From assembly GCA_021803105.1 (NCBI GenBank), contig JAJZMC010000001.1, positions 42,640 to 106,639 of the forward strand: 64,000 nucleotides of DNA, read 5' to 3'. This DNA comes from a bacterium (GTDB lineage: Bacteria > Patescibacteriota > Saccharimonadia > Saccharimonadales > UBA4665). The position numbers and the translations under genes were made by a program. Of the stretch, positions 30,292 through 39,050 are shown piece after piece; the first letter of the stretch is position 1, and each line of letters starts with the position of its first letter. Under the pieces are notes generated by a model that saw only the letters and a program-made list of their open reading frames with translations, made no database searches and was not told the DNA's origin.

Positions 30292-30762
30292 ATGACCGTA
30301 AATCACACATTAACTAATACTATTAGACCAACTAAAAAACAACAAACAATGTTGGTATTTATTACTGATTTTATAAGAGAACATGGTTATAGTCCGAGTT
30401 ATCGTGAAATTATGGCTGGTCTTAATTATACTTCTGTTGCAACAGTAGCTGTTCATATTGATAGTCTGATTAAAAGAGGGCATTTAATAAAAAGAGATAA
30501 ATCGGCGAGATCATTAGAAATTGTGGGTAATAAAAATTCACAAAAAATTATTAGTAACCAGAGTACACCGTCAGAGGAAAAATGGCTGGTTATGAGGATT
30601 GAACATTTGTTCAAACAAATTGAAGATCAGGCATCAATTAATCAAAATAATTTAGATACTCTAACTGTGTTAGTAGGAGCTTTAAAGATACTTGGTTTTG
30701 AAGGTGCAGCTATTAGTTTTTCAACACGTTTAACTGTTTTAAAACAAAAAGTTAAAGATTAA
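30292..30762 (+). CDS. LexA-like winged-helix protein lacking the peptidase domain
   Basis: 156 residues. Residues 8-75 (TKKQQTMLVFITDFIREHG, YSPSYREIMAGLNY, TVAVHIDSLIKRGHLIKR) match the LexA DNA-binding domain. The following 80 residues are an unrelated helical tail; the S24 self-cleavage Ser/Lys motifs are absent and the protein is shorter than LexA (about 200). Inference: a repressor that cannot be removed by RecA-driven cleavage, so it must be controlled another way. It may regulate itself and the divergent gene. Confidence 0.75.
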   Translation: MTVNHTLTNTIRPTKKQQTMLVFITDFIREHGYSPSYREIMAGLNYTSVATVAVHIDSLIKRGHLIKRDKSARSLEIVGNKNSQKIISNQSTPSEEKWLVMRIEHLFKQIEDQASINQNNLDTLTVLVGALKILGFEGAAISFSTRLTVLKQKVKD

Positions 30763-30842
30763 ATTTAAATATCTCTATTTTGCAGTGAAAAATACTATAT
30801 CTACTGCTTTAAATTAATGATAAAGTACTAGATAGTAAAGAT

Positions 30843-30935
30843 ATTACTTGAATTTCGTGAAAATCGAAAACTGTGCCGCAACGGTGATTTTAAGTCCGAC
30901 CAAGTAATTAATTAAATTTCGTGAGGGAAGTCAGT
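30843..30935 (+). promoter_or_regulatory. Cobalamin-riboswitch-like leader
   Basis: An 8-bp stem ATTACTTG (30843-30850) / CAAGTAAT (30901-30908) encloses a hairpin TTTCG/CGAAA with loop TGAAAAT, then CTGTGCCGCAACGGTGA and TTAAGTCCGA. The order GTGAAAATC, CTGTGCCGCAACGGTGA, AAGTC follows the conserved core of cobalamin riboswitches (P4, P5 with the CCGC loop, P6 side). The CTGT/ACGG pairing also holds. Flanking P1/P2 and the loop-loop partner are not obvious. The downstream ribosome site GAGGG (30923-30927) is close, so control of translation is possible. Confidence 0.5.
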
Positions 30936-32360
30936 ATGGTCGAGCTAACCGCTGAAAAAATAAACATCTTTGAATTAGAAACTTGTCAGAAAGCTTTTTT
31001 TGCTGAATCAAAAATTAGTGATCAACTTGAAATCGATAATCAATTAAGATCATTTATCGGACAATCAGTTGTTAGACGGGAAATTCAAAGAGATTTGTTA
31101 AATTCAAAAGAAGAAGAGTTGGTCGGTTTTCGGTCATTATATCAAGCTATAGAGTTTGTTAAAAAAGGAGATAAAGATATTATCGAGCAATCTGCCGTCC
31201 GAATGATTAAACAAAATATTAGTGCTCAACTAGGAGAAATAACCAGAATAAGTGGTGGTCATATAACTGCGCCAATTGAAGCGGAAATTTTAGATAATAA
31301 AATATCGCAACACGGTCATGATTATGACGATATTTACATTAATACATTGGCTTATACTGATAAGGATTCTTTTTCATATCTAATTAATCAAATCGAAGCT
31401 AAAAATCATTTGATAGCTAAAAATCTGGTTTTTAATAGACAGTTAGAAGATAGTTATCTTGTTGTTTTTTCTGGAACTCCAGATGATCAGCCAGAAGAAG
31501 TTTTAGAAGCTAATAATTATTTTGTTGATAAAATGCCAGTTTCAATACAAGTAACGACTGTTACGGACGGTAAATTATTAACTCAAACCGCCTTTGTTGC
31601 TGGGCGAGTTGATTCGACTACTGATAGACATGATAAGTCAGCAATTGTTGAGATAGCTAGGTCTTTTGGAGTTGATTATAGTTCATTATCTTTAAAAGAA
31701 ATTTTGGCTAAACCTATTTTAATATCAAAATCAGCCCTACCTGATGGTGTTTTAGGAATTGTTAAGAAATATGACGAAGTAGCTGGTGGTACATTTTTCG
31801 GGAATAATAAGCCAGTTCAAGACTATACTTTATTTCAAGAGCGATGTCGTGCCTTTGAAGATAATTTAGAACCATTGGTTGATGTAGTTTATACAAATTT
31901 AATGGTTGATGAGTTAATTAATGATGAAATTAGTGCTGCTAGAGCCTTAAAAGAACATTCTAAACATGTTTTAGTTGATTCATCAGTCAGTAATCGTGCG
32001 ATTGACATCAATGTTTTCGGTAGTGTGGCAGCAGCTTATTTAGAAACAGCTCGATCTGCTTTCGATAATAATGATCAGATGGGTTTTAAAGAGTCTTTAT
32101 ATTTAGCTCAAAAAACTGCTAAAACTTTTTCTTGTCCCTCGGTTTTAGTTAATAGTGACAGTTTAGATAATTCTTTAGTTGAAACTAGCGATGATCTTGA
32201 TAATATGCCAGATATTATTAGATGCCCTGAGTGCGGTAATTCGGTTTCTAAAAAAACAGCTGTTCATAAAGGTAATTTAAGATGTAGTTCATGTCGATAT
32301 GAAGTCGAGATTTGTAGTGGTAAGGTAGTACACGCTTCTATTAAAGAGAAAGCAGCATAG
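30936..32360 (+). CDS. Uncharacterised protein with C-terminal zinc ribbon
   Basis: I choose the ATG at 30936 (474 residues) because GAGGG lies 8 bases upstream; an in-frame GTG at 30921 would overlap that site. No catalytic family is recognised. Most of the protein is acidic and mixed alpha/beta with no membrane segment. Near the C-terminus, RCPECGNSVSKKTAVH followed by LRCSSCRYEVEIC gives four to five Cys in CxxC pairs, a zinc ribbon. It follows a cobalamin-riboswitch-like leader and is 1 base from the NadD-like gene, so they form a transcription unit. Confidence 0.65.
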   Translation: MVELTAEKINIFELETCQKAFFAESKISDQLEIDNQLRSFIGQSVVRREIQRDLLNSKEEELVGFRSLYQAIEFVKKGDKDIIEQSAVRMIKQNISAQLGEITRISGGHITAPIEAEILDNKISQHGHDYDDIYINTLAYTDKDSFSYLINQIEAKNHLIAKNLVFNRQLEDSYLVVFSGTPDDQPEEVLEANNYFVDKMPVSIQVTTVTDGKLLTQTAFVAGRVDSTTDRHDKSAIVEIARSFGVDYSSLSLKEILAKPILISKSALPDGVLGIVKKYDEVAGGTFFGNNKPVQDYTLFQERCRAFEDNLEPLVDVVYTNLMVDELINDEISAARALKEHSKHVLVDSSVSNRAIDINVFGSVAAAYLETARSAFDNNDQMGFKESLYLAQKTAKTFSCPSVLVNSDSLDNSLVETSDDLDNMPDIIRCPECGNSVSKKTAVHKGNLRCSSCRYEVEICSGKVVHASIKEKAA

Positions 32361-32361
32361 A

Positions 32362-32937
32362 ATGGCAAAAATTGCAGTTTATTTAGCTGATTTTAATCCA
32401 GTGCATTTGGGTCATCTCGAGTTTGCACTTAAAGCAAGGGATAAATATTTATTAAACAGAATTTATTTTTTACCAGAAAGGAATCTATCTAATAATGAAT
32501 ACTATGTTCATTTAGGACATAGAGTATCAATGTTAAGACAAGCTTTAAGACCACATAAAAATTTTAAAATATTAGAATTAGACTACCGATTTTTTACAAT
32601 TAATAAGACTTTACCAAAAATTAAGGAAAAATTTTATGATGATGAAATCTATCTTTTAATGGATTATAAAACTTATTTAAGATTTAAAGCTACAACCAAT
32701 CAAAATAGTATTCTAGATTCTTTTAAAATTATTTTAGGTTTAAGCTCTAAAGATAAAAAAATAAATTTAATGAAAGTTCCGGGAAATATGCCAGATATTA
32801 TTTATCAGAAAAATTTGATGATTAATAAACAGATTCAAAGGGCCCTTTTTAAAAATAAATTTAATGAAGCTGGTTTATTAAAGAGTGTTGTCAAGTATTG
32901 TGTTAAAAATTGGGTTTATATTTTAATTAGTGATTAA
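32362..32937 (+). CDS. NadD/CoaD-like nucleotidyltransferase
   Basis: 191 residues. VYLADFNPVHLGHLEFALKAR is the N-terminal nucleotidyltransferase signature with the HxGH motif (HLGH at about 16-19). The second ISTxxRR-type motif is degenerate, so the substrate is uncertain. NadD would make NAD precursors, yet this protein is at the edge of that family. It begins 1 base after the zinc-ribbon gene. Confidence 0.65.
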   Translation: MAKIAVYLADFNPVHLGHLEFALKARDKYLLNRIYFLPERNLSNNEYYVHLGHRVSMLRQALRPHKNFKILELDYRFFTINKTLPKIKEKFYDDEIYLLMDYKTYLRFKATTNQNSILDSFKIILGLSSKDKKINLMKVPGNMPDIIYQKNLMINKQIQRALFKNKFNEAGLLKSVVKYCVKNWVYILISD

Positions 32938-33017
32938 ATTTTAGAAAAGAACTTTTTATAAAGTTGTTTATTTTAATCATAAGCTATATTATTAAAAAGT
33001 AATTAGGAGATATGATT

Positions 33018-33230
33018 ATGATATTACGTAAAGATAATCAAAAAGGCTTTGGTGTAATTGAAGTTACGTTAATGATTATTATAGTATTAGCTATTATTGC
33101 ACTAGCTTATTATATTTATAATGCTAATAGAAATATTAACAGTACATATAAATCTGCTACTACAATTTCTAATGCTCCTGCTCCTAAGTTCACCAGAATT
33201 AAAAATTCACCAACTGCTTCAGTGAAATAA
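33018..33230 (+). CDS. Short type IV pilin-like protein
   Basis: 70 residues from the second ATG, which lies 8 bases after AGGAG; the earlier in-frame ATG at 33012 is only 2 bases from that site. A prepilin signal is seen: basic leader, cleavage-type Gly, then FGVIEVTLMIIIVLAIIALA with Glu at position 5 of the mature form. The remainder is only about 35 residues, Ser/Thr/Pro-rich, so it is a very small pilin or an anchoring peptide. Confidence 0.65.
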   Translation: MILRKDNQKGFGVIEVTLMIIIVLAIIALAYYIYNANRNINSTYKSATTISNAPAPKFTRIKNSPTASVK

Positions 33231-33258
33231 GTTTTTATATAACTAGTATATTGTCAAT

Positions 33259-33285
33259 ATCTTATGTATAATTTTAAACATAAGA
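33259..33285. repeat. 9-bp inverted repeat after the pilin-like gene
   Basis: ATCTTATGT and ACATAAGAT are perfect inverted copies around a 9-base A+T centre. No T-run follows directly on the plus strand, so it is more like an operator or mRNA end structure than a classic terminator. Confidence 0.4.
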
Positions 33286-33346
33286 TTTGTGATGAGGTAA
33301 TAAAAAAATATTAAACAAAAATTAAAAATACGGAGTTTAACAAAAA

Positions 33347-33439
33347 ATGTCAATTAAAGTAAAAATTATTAAAAATAGTGAACAGTATATCCCAGTTTAT
33401 ACCAGTTATGAAAGTTGGCGAACTTTTATCTTTTATTAA
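33347..33439 (+). pseudogene. Possible dUTPase N-terminal remnant (30 codons)
   Basis: A 30-residue ORF with GGAG 13 bases upstream starts MSIKVKIIKNSEQYIPVYTS, similar to the first strand of dUTPases, which usually read VKIINKS...LPxYATEGSAGxD. After about 22 residues the similarity ends and a stop follows. Inference: a truncated dut gene, or a chance match. The rest of the 33231-33471 gap shows only the inverted repeat described separately. Confidence 0.35.
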
Positions 33440-33471
33440 CTGATTAATATTTCTAACAGGATTTATTAAAA

Positions 33472-33912
33472 TTAATCTAACTCTAGATTAACTATAGAGC
33501 GTTGACTTTGCTTACGCAAATTAACATTACTAGAAGTACAAATACGTACTAAATATTCAATATTGTCTTTTGTGCCTCTCATACTTAGTGTGCCAGTACA
33601 TGATCTACTATTAGCATTAATTTTATCAGTTTTTTGTTTAATCAATTTATCGATTACTTCTATATTTTGACTAATAGATTGTCTATAACTTTTTTTAAAT
33701 TCTTCTGTATATTCTTTTGGTACTTCTAAATCAATTAAGTTATCAAATTGTTGTCCGGATTCTCCAACAAACTCCATCCCAAAATTTAAAATGCCTGTTA
33801 ATTTGTTAGATAGAAATTTAATTTCTGATTTAAGCTCATTTTGTACGGCACATTTACGGCATTTGTTCGGAATAGTTATTTCAGAAATTTCTTCTGTTGA
33901 GATGATTTCCAT
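33472..33912 (-). CDS. Uncharacterised small protein with CxxC
   Basis: 146 residues from the ATG at 33912, a start that avoids overlap with the DsbA-like gene. Near the N-terminus, IPNKCRKCAVQNEL gives a CxxC. The rest is predicted helical with charged residues. No family is recognised. It follows the disulfide-oxidoreductase gene by 16 bases, so they may be co-transcribed; the CxxC could be a zinc site or a redox pair. Confidence 0.5.
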   Translation of the reverse strand: MEIISTEEISEITIPNKCRKCAVQNELKSEIKFLSNKLTGILNFGMEFVGESGQQFDNLIDLEVPKEYTEEFKKSYRQSISQNIEVIDKLIKQKTDKINANSRSCTGTLSMRGTKDNIEYLVRICTSSNVNLRKQSQRSIVNLELD

Positions 33913-33928
33913 AAAGCTAAATCGTACA

Positions 33929-34579
33929 CTATTTACCTGTTTTCTTAGCAATAGCGGCATTAATAAGTGTTTGAAAAGCCGTAATTGAGTTTGCTGGTTG
34001 AATTTGTTTACCGTCTAAATAAAATGTTGGGGTGGCATCGATACCTAGATTGTTACCTTTTGTTATATCGGCGTTAATCACATTATTCACAGCTTCTGAA
34101 TTGTAATCTTTCACGAAGGTATTAGTATTTAATCCTAAGCTTTTAGCGTAGAGCATAAAGTATGGTAGAGGATTACTGGCTGATACCCATTGATTCTGAT
34201 TTTGATATAACAAGTCGTGCATTTGCCAAAATTGTCCCATCATAGATGCAGCCTCAGCTGCTCTAGCCCCAGCAAAAGCATTAGGGTGAATAGTAACAAG
34301 TGGAAAATTAACAAACTGAAATGTGATTTGTGAAAAATATTGTTTAACAATTGCTTTTACTGTTGGATAATATTCACCACAAAAAGGACATTCATAATCA
34401 CCAAATTCAACTAATGTTACTCCGGTTGATCCTTGTCCTTCGACATGATCTGATGGTTTAGCACTAGATACTGAACTGTTACTAGTTGAGGCCGTTTTAG
34501 TACCATGACTAGAAAAATAATAAACACCAAAAAATATGACAATTATCGCTACTATAACACCTAAAAATTGTTTAGACAT
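33929..34579 (-). CDS. DsbA-like thiol-disulfide oxidoreductase, membrane-anchored
   Basis: 216 residues. N-terminal membrane anchor (about 5-23), then a thioredoxin fold of the DsbA/BdbD class: GDYECPFCGEYYPTV holds the active-site CPFC, and GNNLGIDATPTFYLDG the cis-Pro loop (TPTFY). It should introduce or isomerise disulfides in exported proteins outside the membrane, for example the Cys-containing pilins or wall proteins of this organism. Confidence 0.9.
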   Translation of the reverse strand: MSKQFLGVIVAIIVIFFGVYYFSSHGTKTASTSNSSVSSAKPSDHVEGQGSTGVTLVEFGDYECPFCGEYYPTVKAIVKQYFSQITFQFVNFPLVTIHPNAFAGARAAEAASMMGQFWQMHDLLYQNQNQWVSASNPLPYFMLYAKSLGLNTNTFVKDYNSEAVNNVINADITKGNNLGIDATPTFYLDGKQIQPANSITAFQTLINAAIAKKTGK

Positions 34580-34674
34580 AGGATATTTTACCTCTTTTAT
34601 TTCAATTTATTATACACAATATTATCATATTAAACTATAAAAAAAGATATAAAGATTATAATATTAAAGATATT

Positions 34675-35628
34675 ATGTTTAACTTTATCTTTAGTTTAGT
34701 TTTATTGTTTATTAGTTTACTCTTATTAAGTGCTTTAAAAACAATTAATTATTTGCCATTATATGAAATAAAAAAAAGAGCTAAAGATAATGATCAGGTT
34801 GCTATTAAGGTTAATAAATTCCTTAAATTTTATAGTCAGATAGAGTTTTTATTAATTTTATTGATTATATTTTTAGTCGGATTAAGCTTAGTAGTTCTTA
34901 TTAAAATAACTCCATTTTATTTAGGTTTTTTGGCTGTAATATTTTTAACTATTTTAGGTATATTTTTATATAAAGAGAAACCTAATAAACTAATTATAAA
35001 AATTGGTCTATTATTGTTACCTTTGTTTTTTAGATTTTTTAGATTTTTATCTATTCATTTTAAAACGGCTTTTTTGACCAAAAATAAAATTAAGAGTCCT
35101 CATACTGGATTGTATGATTTGGAAGATTTAAACTTTATTATTAATCAACAGTTATCGCAAGTTGATAATAGAATGTTAGCAACTGATCTTGATAGAATAA
35201 CCAAAATTATTAATATAGAAAATCAAAAAATTACAGATTTAATTATTCCGGTTAGTGTTTTTCCTAAAATTTATATGTCAGACAAGGTAAGTCCAGTAAT
35301 AATTGATGAAATTTATAAATCTAAACAACAAAATATTCCAATTTTTAATAAAGAAGGACTCATTGTTGGTTCAATTAATAAAAATAATCTTGGACTTGAC
35401 AGTAATGGCTTAATTTCTGATTTAGCCGACAAGAATGTTTTTAAAGCTAATATCAATGATAGTATCTTTCAAGTGTTAGAAAAAATGGCATCATCTTCTT
35501 CGGCTAATCTATTGGTTTTCGATGAAACAAATAATTTCGTCGGTATGATTGATATTAAAAAAATTGTTAGATATTTATTTAATTTAGACGATTTTACTGA
35601 TCCGACTGAATTTTTACTTAATCTTTAA
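34675..35628 (+). CDS. Membrane protein with CBS-domain pair (CNNM/CorC-like)
   Basis: 317 residues. Four hydrophobic helices in the first 140 residues, then a soluble part from about 165 with two CBS-like segments, ending VLEKMASSSSANLLVFDETNNFVGMIDIKK. The layout resembles CNNM/HlyC-CorC proteins, although the membrane part is not a clear DUF21 domain and no CorC C-terminal domain follows. Role in ion transport is an inference. No operon partner. Confidence 0.55.
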   Translation: MFNFIFSLVLLFISLLLLSALKTINYLPLYEIKKRAKDNDQVAIKVNKFLKFYSQIEFLLILLIIFLVGLSLVVLIKITPFYLGFLAVIFLTILGIFLYKEKPNKLIIKIGLLLLPLFFRFFRFLSIHFKTAFLTKNKIKSPHTGLYDLEDLNFIINQQLSQVDNRMLATDLDRITKIINIENQKITDLIIPVSVFPKIYMSDKVSPVIIDEIYKSKQQNIPIFNKEGLIVGSINKNNLGLDSNGLISDLADKNVFKANINDSIFQVLEKMASSSSANLLVFDETNNFVGMIDIKKIVRYLFNLDDFTDPTEFLLNL

Positions 35629-36532
35629 AGCTGATTTATTACCACCAGATGTATGTTCTGGTTCAGATAGGTAGAAGCCATTTCTAGAAGGGTTGTTAGT
35701 GGTGTTTATACAAAGTTTGGTATACCATTGGCGTTATCAAGAATCCATCTACCAGCTGTGAATGAATAATAGATAGTTACAACTATTATAGTCGACACTA
35801 TCTAAATTAAGTAGCATACTTCTTAGCTATGAGTGACAGATTCATTAATCGCAAGCAATAAAGAAATAATCTGGTTTTACAGACTAGCTTATTGAACGAG
35901 CTGGGGCAGAGAAAGTATTATTGATTCACGAAGACATGGTTGTTAGTTAAATCCGAAAAAAGCCAATACAGCCCAGATTGCTACGTTTTATAGGACAATA
36001 CCAGTAAAATTTCATTTAGGATAGATAACATAAGCTTAAGGCCGATAATTGACCCAGATTTACTTCCAAAAATAACAGACGACCGGTAAGTCAGTAAACT
36101 AACATTATAATGTGATCGGATTCATTCCTATATTAGAGAATGCTAACTCTCCAAAAGGGCTGCAAAGTGAATAGTGTAGCATTTACTAAAAGACTGATTG
36201 AACATGGTATCGAAACAGACCCATACATTGTTTACAAGTAGTTATAGATACAAAGGACAGCGTAGGAGAACCTAACTCAAATACTGGTTAGAGGAATAGA
36301 CGTTTTATTGAGCAAAATAATAGCACTAAACTGTTCGAAACCAAAGGTTTGGCACTGATTTTACAGTTCACTATATCTTTGGAGTAAGTGATTTTAGTGT
36401 AAGGTCTGCTCGCGAAGTACTATAGTGCCGTGTGATAAAGTTTCATACTTTTTCAACTACGGCCTGCTACATATATTTTATCTTTGAATGAATTTAATGA
36501 TAAAATAGACTGATATTAAAAGAAGTAGTTTT
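35629..36532. other. About 0.9 kb without an intact gene, probably decayed coding DNA
   Basis: No ORF of useful length is open in any frame. Short fragments still read like protein, for example FGIPLALSRIHLPAV near 35720, AGAEKVLLIHEDMVV near 35905 and AFTKRLIEHGIETDPYIVYK ending near 36240, all on the plus strand but in different frames and broken by stops. Base composition is less A+T-biased than true intergenic DNA here. The last 50 bases before aspS probably hold its promoter. The original gene is not identified. Confidence 0.5.
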
Positions 36533-37837
36533 ATGAGAGTATTAAGTTCTGATATTGATCAGTTTGTTGATCAAACAATAACAATTCAAGGTTGGTTGCA
36601 TAAAAAACGATTATTAGGTGGTATTACTTTTATTAACGTTAGAGATCGTCACGGAATAATCCAGATTGTTGTTGAAGATAAAAATGAGATAGAAAAATTA
36701 AGAGGTCTTCAAATTGGTACTGTTTTGCAAGTTTCTGGTTTAGTAAAGAAAGAAGAAAGAGCTCCTGGTGGTTTTGAATTACATAAAGTAGAAATCAGTG
36801 TTATGGTACCAGTTAGCGATGAGCCACCAATCGAAATCGATAAACCTCTATCACATAAATCGGATAATCTTGACACTCTTTTTGATAACCGAGTTATCGG
36901 ATTACGTAATTTAGCTGAAGCTGATATTTTTCGATTACGATCAATCATTGTTACTTATATAAGGGAATTTTTGTTACAACAAGATTTTATTGAAATTAAT
37001 TCACCTAAACTAGTTGGTGGTGCTGCTGAGGGTGGCGCCGAAGTGTTTACTTTAGATTATTTTGGTAAAGAGGCAACTTTAGCTCAGAGTCCTCAGCTTT
37101 ATAAACAAATTATGGTGGGGGTTTTTGAAAGGGTTTTTGAAATTGGCCCAGCTTTTCGAGCAGAACTTAGTGCTACTACTCGTCACGTTTCTGAAGTTAC
37201 TATGTTAGATGTTGAAATTGGTTTTATTGAAAACCATAATGATGTTTTAAAATTACTTGAGTCAATGCTCTATCAAGTTTTAACTAAACTTTACCAAACT
37301 TCAGCAAATGTTTTGAAGCGTTTAAATGTACCTGATTTAGTTTTAAAACCCGATTTTCCTAGATTTAAAATGTCTGAAATACATGATATGTATCAGAGGG
37401 CAACTGGACATGATGTTAGTCAGGAACTGGATTTAATACCTGATGAAGAAAGATGGGTTTGTGAGTATGCCAAGAAAAATTTAGGCTGCGAAGCAGTTTT
37501 TGCAACTGATTTACCAGAATCAAAGATGAAATTTTATCATATGAAAGGTGAGAATGATGTTGCAAGATCAGCTGACCTATTGTTTAGGGGAGTTGAAATA
37601 TCAACAGTACCCCAACGAGAACATCGCTATGAAGAATTAATATCTCAAATGAAAAAAGCTGGTATTGATCCTAATAGTCCGGCTTTTGCTCCTTATGTAT
37701 CGGCTTTTAAATATGGTCTACCACCTCATGGTGGTTTTGGTTTTGGGATTGATCGATTAACTCAAAAAGTGATTGGTCTTAGTAATGTTAAAGAAGCTAT
37801 TCTGTTTCCAAGAGATATAAACAGATTAAATCCTTAG
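36533..37837 (+). CDS. aspS: Aspartyl-tRNA synthetase, archaeal/nondiscriminating type
   Basis: 434 residues, the short archaeal-type length instead of about 590 for the usual bacterial enzyme; the GAD insertion domain is absent. N-terminal OB-fold (TIQGWLHKKRLLGGITFINVRD), then class II motif 2 (FEIGPAFRAE) and motif 3 (GGFGFGIDRLTQKV). Known: such enzymes commonly also charge tRNA-Asn with Asp, needing GatCAB for Asn-tRNA. It stands alone after decayed DNA. Confidence 0.95.
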   Translation: MRVLSSDIDQFVDQTITIQGWLHKKRLLGGITFINVRDRHGIIQIVVEDKNEIEKLRGLQIGTVLQVSGLVKKEERAPGGFELHKVEISVMVPVSDEPPIEIDKPLSHKSDNLDTLFDNRVIGLRNLAEADIFRLRSIIVTYIREFLLQQDFIEINSPKLVGGAAEGGAEVFTLDYFGKEATLAQSPQLYKQIMVGVFERVFEIGPAFRAELSATTRHVSEVTMLDVEIGFIENHNDVLKLLESMLYQVLTKLYQTSANVLKRLNVPDLVLKPDFPRFKMSEIHDMYQRATGHDVSQELDLIPDEERWVCEYAKKNLGCEAVFATDLPESKMKFYHMKGENDVARSADLLFRGVEISTVPQREHRYEELISQMKKAGIDPNSPAFAPYVSAFKYGLPPHGGFGFGIDRLTQKVIGLSNVKEAILFPRDINRLNP

Positions 37838-37903
37838 TTTAAACTTAAAGAGATAGTATTTTCATTTTAAGGTTTATTAAGTTTTTTGTTATTATTGAAT
37901 TTG

Positions 37904-38713
37904 ATGGATTTTAAATCATATGATCCTAAGTTCAATAAACCATCCTCGCTTTATGATAATAAAGTAGTTGAACCGCCAATTAAGAGTTATGGTAGTTTTA
38001 CTAATTCTCCAAGACCATTACCAAAAAAGAAATCTAACAAGCTACTTTATATAATAGTAAGTTTTTTAATATTGATAGGTATTGGTGGTGCATTTATTTT
38101 ATTAACAAAACATCATAATATATCTAAACCTATTATTTATAAGAAAATACAACCTTCAACTACAATAATTAAAACTAGTAATTATAATTCATCTACTTCT
38201 AATTTAGATTTTAATTATCCAATAGGTTGGAAAGTTAATGATAACAATTCTGGGCTGATAAAAGTTACGTCACCAATAGTTAATTTGACTTCAGATAACT
38301 TAAACACCGTAAAAGGCCAAATTATAATTAGTATTAATCAACAGGCGGTTTTACCACCTAGTTTTGGTTCTTATTCAGTTGCAGTAGATAATTCTCAGCA
38401 AATTTCGTATAATTCTCCAACAAACATTCAACGTAATCAAACATACTTAACGTTTGTTCAGTATCCATCAACAACCGTTGTTGGTGGACTGGATGGTATA
38501 TATGTTACAGGCGCATTTGGTTATCAGAAATTACAAGTCATTCCATCTACTGACATTACAAAATTAAGCCCATTAATTATAGTTTCTTTTGTATTATGTG
38601 CTAATACTTCTTGTAGTAATTCTAAACCCCTCACAATATCTCACACTATGTTAAAAGATAATTTAATTAATCAAACTGTTTATAATATTATTAAATCATT
38701 ACAGATAAATTAA
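37904..38713 (+). CDS. Uncharacterised membrane-anchored protein
   Basis: 269 residues from the ATG at 37904; an in-frame TTG start at 37886 is less likely. A 45-residue cytoplasmic basic/Pro-rich part, one membrane helix (LLYIIVSFLILIGIGGAFIL, about 46-65), then an outside domain with beta-strand pattern and Ser/Thr/Asn richness. Family not recognised. Organisation resembles CPR-specific surface proteins. Confidence 0.6.
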   Translation: MDFKSYDPKFNKPSSLYDNKVVEPPIKSYGSFTNSPRPLPKKKSNKLLYIIVSFLILIGIGGAFILLTKHHNISKPIIYKKIQPSTTIIKTSNYNSSTSNLDFNYPIGWKVNDNNSGLIKVTSPIVNLTSDNLNTVKGQIIISINQQAVLPPSFGSYSVAVDNSQQISYNSPTNIQRNQTYLTFVQYPSTTVVGGLDGIYVTGAFGYQKLQVIPSTDITKLSPLIIVSFVLCANTSCSNSKPLTISHTMLKDNLINQTVYNIIKSLQIN

Positions 38714-38814
38714 ACTAGTTCTTAAAATTTTTAGTGATAGTTATTAAGCTTAGCTTTATAATTTCTAAACATTTCATTAAAAGCTATATTAAATGTTTAT
38801 GGTAAAATATTTTT

Positions 38815-39042
38815 ATGGATGAAAAAAAAGTTATTGAAGACATTAAACCTGTTTCATCTAGTAATTTAACTAGTGATGACAATAAAGTCGAAGATAATGC
38901 TGTTAATATTGCCAAGTCGTCAAAGAATTTAACAAAAAATTCTAAGTCTAAAACAAAAAGTAATGTTTTAATTATTACTTTAGCTATTTTAATGATTTTA
39001 ATTTTAATTAGTTTATCGATTTATGCTTATTTTAAAAAATAA
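38815..39042 (+). CDS. Small tail-anchored protein
   Basis: 75 residues: about 50 charged, Ser/Asn/Lys-rich residues followed by a C-terminal helix NVLIITLAILMILILISLSI and a short basic end. No family recognised. The -10-like TAAAAT at 38801-38806 is close to the start. It is convergent with murC. Confidence 0.55.
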   Translation: MDEKKVIEDIKPVSSSNLTSDDNKVEDNAVNIAKSSKNLTKNSKSKTKSNVLIITLAILMILILISLSIYAYFKK

Positions 39043-39050
39043 ATAAGATA

